11,407 nucleotides of DNA, from NCBI GenBank assembly GCA_964555935.1, contig CAZKUN010000281.1, positions 1 to 11,407 on the forward strand, given 5' to 3'. This document shows positions 7,184 through 11,407 of the stretch, piece after piece. Position 1 is the first letter of the stretch, and every line of letters begins with the position of its first letter. A program made the position numbers and the translations under genes. Source of the DNA: CAZKUN01 sp964555935 (GTDB lineage: Bacteria; Armatimonadota; Zipacnadia; Zipacnadales; VGFC01). Below the pieces are notes generated by a model. It was not told where the DNA came from. It ran no database searches and saw only the letters and a list, made by a program, of their open reading frames with translations.

Positions 7184-9472
7184 TCATCCCCCGCCACGGA
7201 TATATGTGAACTCCTCAGTGCAGACGGCGCCGTTCAAGTCGAGTGAGCGCTTGCCAGGATTGAAGACGACCCACTCGATGGGGCCTTCTCCGACATCCAC
7301 GCGCAACACGGTGGCCTCCGGGCTGTCTTGCGTCGGCCTGATGCCGGAAGCGCAGGCAGTCGCCTGAAGCTCATCGGCGTAACTGGCCTTGGCTCCGGGG
7401 TTGTTCGTGGAGGCGCGGAACCGATAGGGCTGGTGAGGGTAGAGCAACTGGGTGAAGACCAGCTTCTGTCCCCGGGTGGCCTCCCCTTCCCATAGGTATC
7501 TGACCTGTGCTCGCGACGCCTCGGCCCGGGGATCAACCTCGAGCCGATCGACCACCTGCAGTCGGCACTCCGGCCGCGGAGCAAACCAGACCAGCAAGTC
7601 GGCCGGAGGAGTCGCCATTTCGACTTGACCGTTGCTCCCAATGGGCGCGCCGATGAAGGTGTTGGCCCAGTGGGGCCCTACTTGGGGTCCGGCATTCTGG
7701 GCGTTCCAAAGCGGCGCGACGCGCGCCTCGAAGCTCTCCTCGAATGTCAGGATCTCGCGAGTTGCCAGGAACCGGTTCTTCGCGAAGACGAACTCGCGCT
7801 CGTAGAGCACGGGCAGCCCGTCCATGTTCCTCACTCGGAGACGCGCGAAGGTCGCCTCCGGCGTATCGCTGAAGTAGTCTAATTCCGACTGGATGTCCGG
7901 CATCGTTCCGGAGCGCCACTCCTCGTCGATCCGCACGCTGTCCGGGTGGTAGCGGCGCTCGGCCATGCCGGAAACGTCTTCGATCAGCAACCGGTTCTCC
8001 ACCGACGCGCCTTTGCTGGAACAGACCTGGGTGAAGGGCGCGCCCCAGCGGCTCAGGCCCATGATGCCGCCGGGGTTGGCCGGGAAGCTTGTGGGATGCA
8101 GCTCAACGAGGGCGAAGAGGTCCCCTGGACTCCAGCCGCTACGCAGGACCAGCTTGTCGGGCCACAGCTTCCCTGTCAGGGCCCAACTGCAGCACGCGTG
8201 CCCCCTGTGGGGATCCGGATCGGCGTTCCCGAGGCGCTCCTGGATGATGGCCTTGTCCGTGTGGGGGATGCGCGCGGCCTCGGCGCGCTCGTTCCAGAGC
8301 GAACCGGCCGGCGGGCAGACGGGCTCGACGCTGTCATCGGCGCAGAGCCAGGCCAGGGCGATGTGTTGACCCGTTTCGCGGCTCATGAGGTACTGGTCGC
8401 CCCGCATGCTCGGTGTCTGATACAGGATGTAGTTCATCGCCTTGTGCGCGGCGTACCTATACTCGCCGTTCCGCGTCAGCGCGGCAGCCTTCTCAAGCCA
8501 GAAGATCCGCAAGGCCCCCGTGCTATTCCAGCCACCATTGGGCCCGTAGGGGTTTATGGCGCCATCGGGCGTGACCTCAACCATCATCCGCTGCCAGAAG
8601 CGCGCCATCCCCGGATCGGTGAAGATCCTGTCGTCACCGAGGTACTCGTCGCCGCAACAGCTCAGCATCAGCAATGGGCCGGGGAAGTAGCCGGTATCGT
8701 TCTGGGGAACGTCTTTGTGCTGCCAGAAATCGTTGAGGACCAACTCGCCGTGCCGCCTCCAGTGGGCCGCCTCGGGTATGTCCGGGTACCACTGCGCGGC
8801 CAACCCCTTGGCGATGGCCTCCGGCATCGAGCGGTGGCAGCCGCCTCGCCATTCAATCGGCTCACTGGCCCAGACGTGCAGGTTCCGGGAGTAGAAGAGC
8901 CACAGATCCCGGAACCACGCCTCGTCCTCGGTCATCAGGCCGCCGGCAATGAGGTGGCGGCGGTACAGTGGAATGAATGCGGGCTCCTCGATGAAGTGCC
9001 AGACCCATCCCTCCTGCCGCACTTCCTCCTGCATGGCCCGATGGAAGTCCTTGAGCATGGCGACGATGGCCAAGCCGAGGGACTCATCGCCTGTCTGGAC
9101 GAATTTCGCCAGCACCGGCATGAAGCTCTGCGGCCCCAGCATTCCCTGGGCCGGGCTCCCCGCCAGATCGAGCAGACCTGACTCCTCGAGCCATCGCATG
9201 TAGACGGCGCGATCCACGCGCCCCTGAGGGATGGGGTAGAACCTCGGGTCGGTGACGTCTGGACTTCCGAAGCCGTACCGCTCAACGCCTGGCGAGAACA
9301 GAACCGGCGGCCCGATGCGCTCGACTCCCTGCCAGGTGGGCTCGTCCGCGTCGGCGGCCGCCGACGTCCCTGCCGCACCGATCAGCGGCACGCCGCAGAC
9401 GAGCAGGAGTGCTGCGAGTCGCGTTGCATGGTGGGCGTTGGGACCGAACAGATCCAGTGGATCCCCGAACAT
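7184..9472 (-). CDS. Exported heparinase II/alginate-lyase-like toroid protein
   Basis: The protein has 762 residues. Residues 1-40 hold a signal peptide with a hydrophobic core (LAALLLVCGVPLIGAAG) after a longer polar N-region. Residues about 80-415 are helix-rich and fit an (alpha/alpha) toroid (AVYMRWLEESGLLDL, SLGLAIVAMLKDFHRAM, AHWRRHGELVLNDFWQ, ALRIFWLEKAAALTRNGEYR). Residues about 425-760 are beta-rich. They open with WPDKLVLRSGWSPGDLFALV (437-456), a motif typical of the switch to the beta-sandwich in heparinase II/III-type proteins. Candidate active-site residues are Asn258, Tyr262, His370 and His423, but I cannot assign them. Eliminative cleavage of a uronate polysaccharide is the likeliest role, by fold analogy only. 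The ATG at 9472 is chosen over one at 9580: it has GAGGGAAGG eight bases upstream and places the signal peptide near the N-terminus. Confidence 0.78.
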   Translation of the reverse strand: MFGDPLDLFGPNAHHATRLAALLLVCGVPLIGAAGTSAAADADEPTWQGVERIGPPVLFSPGVERYGFGSPDVTDPRFYPIPQGRVDRAVYMRWLEESGLLDLAGSPAQGMLGPQSFMPVLAKFVQTGDESLGLAIVAMLKDFHRAMQEEVRQEGWVWHFIEEPAFIPLYRRHLIAGGLMTEDEAWFRDLWLFYSRNLHVWASEPIEWRGGCHRSMPEAIAKGLAAQWYPDIPEAAHWRRHGELVLNDFWQHKDVPQNDTGYFPGPLLMLSCCGDEYLGDDRIFTDPGMARFWQRMMVEVTPDGAINPYGPNGGWNSTGALRIFWLEKAAALTRNGEYRYAAHKAMNYILYQTPSMRGDQYLMSRETGQHIALAWLCADDSVEPVCPPAGSLWNERAEAARIPHTDKAIIQERLGNADPDPHRGHACCSWALTGKLWPDKLVLRSGWSPGDLFALVELHPTSFPANPGGIMGLSRWGAPFTQVCSSKGASVENRLLIEDVSGMAERRYHPDSVRIDEEWRSGTMPDIQSELDYFSDTPEATFARLRVRNMDGLPVLYEREFVFAKNRFLATREILTFEESFEARVAPLWNAQNAGPQVGPHWANTFIGAPIGSNGQVEMATPPADLLVWFAPRPECRLQVVDRLEVDPRAEASRAQVRYLWEGEATRGQKLVFTQLLYPHQPYRFRASTNNPGAKASYADELQATACASGIRPTQDSPEATVLRVDVGEGPIEWVVFNPGKRSLDLNGAVCTEEFTYIRGGG

Positions 9473-9480
9473 CAAACACA

Positions 9481-9489
9481 CCTTCCCTC
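9481..9489 (-). promoter_or_regulatory. Ribosome binding site that decides the start at 9472
   Basis: The minus strand reads GAGGGAAGG, then eight bases, then the ATG at 9472. The in-frame ATG at 9580 has no comparable site, and it would put 36 polar residues before the signal peptide and overlap repeat R1 copy c. Confidence 0.6.
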
Positions 9490-9573
9490 GTTGGTGGAGA
9501 GTCGTAATTGCCCTCGGTACTTCCTTCTTCCTGCAGGATCGTGATGTGCCCCTATTCGTCGTCGTCCCGGAAG

Positions 9574-9603
9574 ACTCCATCCAGGCTGGAATCTGGGGCT
9601 CTG
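9574..9603 (+). repeat. Dispersed intergenic repeat R1, copy c
   Basis: The plus strand reads ACTCCATCCA, GGC, then TGGAATCTGGGGCT. It matches copy a at 27 of 30 positions, in the opposite orientation. It lies about 100 bp upstream of the ATG at 9472. A further exact 11-base piece of R1 (GGCTTTGCAGG) recurs at 9710-9720. Confidence 0.65.
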
Positions 9604-9653
9604 TCCGTCACGCGCATTGGAGGCGGGCCCTACCGGGAGCTCTGCAGAGCCCC
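9595..9653. repeat. Nine-base inverted repeat around the end of R1 copy c
   Basis: GGGGCTCTG (9595-9603) is the exact reverse complement of CAGAGCCCC (9645-9653). A 41-base loop separates the arms. The left arm is the end of repeat R1; the right arm therefore looks like a second, inverted fragment of it. Confidence 0.45.
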
Positions 9654-9720
9654 GACGGCATTGACACGCGGCTACTGGTCTTCCGGGCCAAAGCTGTGAG
9701 AGAACACTCGGCTTTGCAGG

Positions 9721-9747
9721 CGTCCGAGGTGTCCGATCGGACCGGAC
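9721..9747. promoter_or_regulatory. Clustered GTCCG/CGGAC dyads, possible operator or element end
   Basis: Four half-sites lie within 27 bp: GTCCG (9722, 9731) and CGGAC (9738, 9743). The central GTCCGATCGGAC (9731-9742) is a perfect 12-bp palindrome, and TGTCCG/CGGACA (9730-9735, 9743-9748) forms a second, overlapping pairing. The right part matches repeat R2. It lies about 250-275 bp upstream of the ATG at 9472. Either a regulator-binding array or the terminus of a decayed repeat would explain it. Confidence 0.4.
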
Positions 9748-9774
9748 ACGCAGAAGACCACGATCGGAGGATCA

Positions 9775-9793
9775 CCGGAGGTCCGGATTCCGG
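9775..9793. repeat. Overlapping CCGGA/TCCGG palindromes
   Basis: CCGGA-GG-TCCGG (9775-9786) overlaps CCGGA-T-TCCGG (9783-9793), so one central TCCGGA is shared by two alternative hairpins. It lies 28 bp from the GTCCG dyad cluster and shares its TCCG word. Confidence 0.4.
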
Positions 9794-9921
9794 GGTGCCG
9801 GGGCTGCCACGCCTTTCAGAGGCGGCGTTTCGATTCCGCGGAGCGCTGCGTCTCGCATGTGTAGCGCAGGGAACAGTCGATCCACCCTTCTCCCCAGGAC
9901 TCCATATTGGACCAGAGAATA

Positions 9922-9935
9922 GCCCGGAAACGGGC
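9922..9935. repeat. GC hairpin with a GAAA loop
   Basis: GCCCG (9922-9926), GAAA, CGGGC (9931-9935) form a five-pair stem. On the plus strand the loop is a GNRA-type tetraloop. Read with the genes, on the minus strand, the loop is TTTC and only a mixed TATTCT tract follows, so it is at best a weak terminator for the upstream beta-helix gene. Confidence 0.35.
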
Positions 9936-10107
9936 CTGCGAACCTCGCGAACCACACTTCACAGCGCGTTCACCGCTCGTCGTGCTGGACGGGGCCGTTT
10001 TCGGTCGGGAGAGAACCTCCCCCGGTGGTAGACCGATCCAGTCGCGGGTCATCGCCGGGAGACGCAGTGGACGACACGCTGACGGAGCCTGCGCCACAAC
10101 CGCGGCC

Positions 10108-11277
10108 TCAGGTGCTGTCCGCCGGCGGCTGCCACAGATCCGGCAGGCCCATTTGCTCGTTGGGGTAGAACTGGTAGGGCCACTCGTGGTACCAGCCTGT
10201 CCGGGCGGCCTCGGCCGTGAGAGAGGTCCTGAAGGGGAAGCAACCGATGTGGTGAGCGAGTCCGTCGCCTCGCGGGCTCCCCCAGAAGTCCGTGGTACGG
10301 GCATGCCGGCTCGAGCCGGTGTCCGCTGCGGGGCTGCCTTCGGCCAGCCAGAAGACCCCCTTGTCAGGATCCACGAAGCGCGGGTCTGCCGCGATGCCGT
10401 TAGGGCCCTGATGGCTAGACCCGGGCAGGCACAGATTGTGGTCGATGACCGGATCGGACGTGTCGTGGAGCCCGATTGGGTCGAACTGGTGGATCAGGAT
10501 GTTGTTTGCGAGGACGTTCGCGCTGCCGCTGACGATATCGATGCCCCCGCCATTGCGCGCAAGCGTGTTGTTGACGATCACGTTGCGCCCGCCGGTCTCT
10601 GGGGACTGGACAATGGCTCCGGGGCGATGGGCATGCCCATAGACGAGGTTGTTGGCAATCACCGAGTCGGTGATCTCGGCGTACAGATGCAGCCCCCAGC
10701 CGGCGTTATGGCGCACTATGCTCGCCGCGATCTCGTGGCGAGCGCCGTTGACGTAGAGGCCGTGGTGGAACTGTACGTGCGAGCCGTTGTACTCCACAAG
10801 GTTGCGCTCGATGAGGACGCCCTCACGCCCGAACGATGAGATGCCCATGTGGGCATTGTTGTGCACCCAGCAGTTGCGGACGACGCCATAGTCCCCGAGG
10901 ATCTTGATGCCGTCACGGCGGGCCCCGAAGACCTCGAGTCCGTCGATGACGATCCAATCGCAGTCGTTGTCGGCGAGAACCGCGTATGTCTCCGCCCCCA
11001 TGACGGCCGCAGCCCACTTGGTCTGCGACTTGATGACGGTGGGCCGCTCTCGAGTACCGGAGCAGTGGGCAGGGATGGTGACGGGCCCGCGATAAAGACC
11101 GGGCAGCATGACAACAGTGTGGCCGCCGCCCACCTGGTCCAGCGCGTGCTCGACGGACGGCCAGGGGCTGCCGCGCGAACCATCGTCTTGCTCGGAGCCC
11201 GCCGGCGAGACGTAGTACTCGCCGGCACGGGCCACTGACATGGCCACGCAAGTGAGGAGTAGTGGAGCCAAAGCCAT
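10108..11277 (-). CDS. Exported parallel beta-helix protein, complete
   Basis: The protein has 389 residues. Residues 1-18 are a signal peptide ending SVARA, followed by GEYYVSPAGSEQDDGS, the usual opening of secreted PbH1/DUF1565 proteins. SPWPSVEHALDQVGGGHTVV (37-56) and PGLYRGPVTI (59-68) form the cap. Regular beta-helix rungs of about 22-25 residues run from about 105 to 285 (DWIVIDGLEVFGARRDGIKI, GVVRNCWVHNNAHMGI, GVLIERNLVEYNGSHVQ, NVIVNNTLARNGGGIDI, NVLANNILIHQ). The end carries the DPRFVDPDKGVFWLAEGSPA/DTGSS pattern seen after many such helices. It is related in fold to lyases, epimerases and binding proteins; no catalytic set can be assigned. An in-frame ATG exists at 11394, but the one at 11277 has AGGA five bases upstream and starts directly with the signal peptide. 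Confidence 0.85.
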   Translation of the reverse strand: MALAPLLLTCVAMSVARAGEYYVSPAGSEQDDGSRGSPWPSVEHALDQVGGGHTVVMLPGLYRGPVTIPAHCSGTRERPTVIKSQTKWAAAVMGAETYAVLADNDCDWIVIDGLEVFGARRDGIKILGDYGVVRNCWVHNNAHMGISSFGREGVLIERNLVEYNGSHVQFHHGLYVNGARHEIAASIVRHNAGWGLHLYAEITDSVIANNLVYGHAHRPGAIVQSPETGGRNVIVNNTLARNGGGIDIVSGSANVLANNILIHQFDPIGLHDTSDPVIDHNLCLPGSSHQGPNGIAADPRFVDPDKGVFWLAEGSPAADTGSSRHARTTDFWGSPRGDGLAHHIGCFPFRTSLTAEAARTGWYHEWPYQFYPNEQMGLPDLWQPPADST

Positions 11278-11407
11278 GGATGTCCTGGGGTTCGCGCGTT
11301 GAGTGGTGTGGGCCTCCCTTCGGGCAGCGAGCGGCGCGAAGGTGTCCGCGCAATTCGCTATCCGGAGACACAGACCACGAAGTCGTCCCGGCATGTGATG
11401 AACACGG
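11278..11407. other. Upstream region of the complete beta-helix gene
   Basis: These 130 bp precede the start at 11277 and continue past the window edge. AGGA at 11283-11286 is the likely ribosome binding site. I find no confident promoter, terminator or other gene in it. Confidence 0.4.

Larger units (their letters stand above)
9473..10107. other. 635-bp spacer rich in palindromes and repeats
   Basis: The spacer lies between the complete beta-helix gene and the toroid-lyase-like gene. It holds repeat R1 copy c (9574-9603), a pair of 9-bp inverted arms (9595-9603 and 9645-9653), a GTCCG/CGGAC dyad cluster (9721-9747), a CCGGA/TCCGG cluster (9775-9793) and a tetraloop-like hairpin (9922-9935). 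A 78-codon frame on the minus strand (10052-9816) is open but has no RBS and no recognisable family, so it is not called as a gene. Confidence 0.6.

Noticed and set aside
6124..7197. Minus-strand open frame of 357 codons covering the transposase remnant in another frame
   Set aside because: The transposase motifs are in the 6474-6995 frame; the long frame is proline/arginine-rich and resembles nothing.
6321..7367. Long plus-strand open frame (348 codons) across the IS remnant and into the toroid-lyase-like gene
   Set aside because: It is antisense to two real minus-strand frames, has no recognisable domains or RBS, and reflects the high GC content.
7946..9181. Plus-strand open frame of 411 codons opposite the toroid-lyase-like gene
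   Set aside because: Antisense shadow of a well-supported gene; no signal, domain or RBS.
3327..9706. AGCTGTGAG-x3-AACA similarity between about 3330 and 9691
   Set aside because: Only 13 of 16 bases match; too short to call a repeat, although it could be part of the larger R1/R2 element.
1..11407. CRISPR array, tRNA, rRNA or classical riboswitch
   Set aside because: No regularly spaced direct repeats, cloverleaf, rRNA or known riboswitch core was seen on either strand; R1 and R2 are dispersed, not in tandem.

Overview
The window is GC-rich (about 62% by eye) and every convincing gene lies on the minus strand. There are four complete genes and one truncated gene. Each begins with a signal-peptide-like N-terminus and encodes a large exported protein of a type linked to polysaccharide binding or breakdown. 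Such mixtures (parallel beta-helix proteins, DUF4091/GH123-like proteins, heparinase II-like toroids, F5/8C domains) are typical of carbohydrate-degrading Planctomycetota, Lentisphaerota/Verrucomicrobiota and Armatimonadota genomes, often known only from metagenomes. This placement is inference; no rRNA, tRNA or taxonomic marker is present.

Layout in the direction of transcription (high to low coordinates): 11277-10108, exported parallel beta-helix protein; 10107-9473, 635-bp spacer rich in palindromes and dispersed repeats; 9472-7184, exported alpha/alpha-toroid plus beta-sandwich protein resembling the heparinase II/III or alginate-lyase group; 7183-6103, 1.1-kb spacer holding a 5'-truncated IS1380-family transposase (YREK motif intact) and a repeat copy; 6102-3625, DNRLRE domain joined to a GH123/DUF4091-like catalytic region; 3624-3120, 505-bp spacer with two dispersed repeats; 3119-1227, F5/8C-like domain joined to a TIM-barrel-like glycosidase-type domain; 1226-1000, short spacer; 999-about 49, a second beta-helix protein cut off after residue 317. 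Bases 1-48 look like the end of an IS3-type insertion sequence.

Taken together the genes could be a secreted toolkit for a complex, perhaps amino-sugar or uronate-containing, polysaccharide: beta-helix proteins as lyases, epimerases or binders, a toroid lyase, a hexosaminidase-like enzyme and a carbohydrate-binding glycosidase. No transporter, SusC/SusD pair, sulfatase or regulator is visible. The spacers are long, so this may be a set of separately transcribed genes rather than one tight operon.

The least explained signal is in the spacers. A 30-37-bp sequence (R1) occurs three times in three different spacers and in both orientations. A second sequence (R2, 36 bp) occurs twice, with a third partial match. 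R1 copies tend to be followed by GTCCG/CGGAC dyads, which suggests decayed copies of a larger dispersed non-coding element. Four annotation points need care: three genes have internal starts that fit better than the longest reading frame, and one end gene is truncated.
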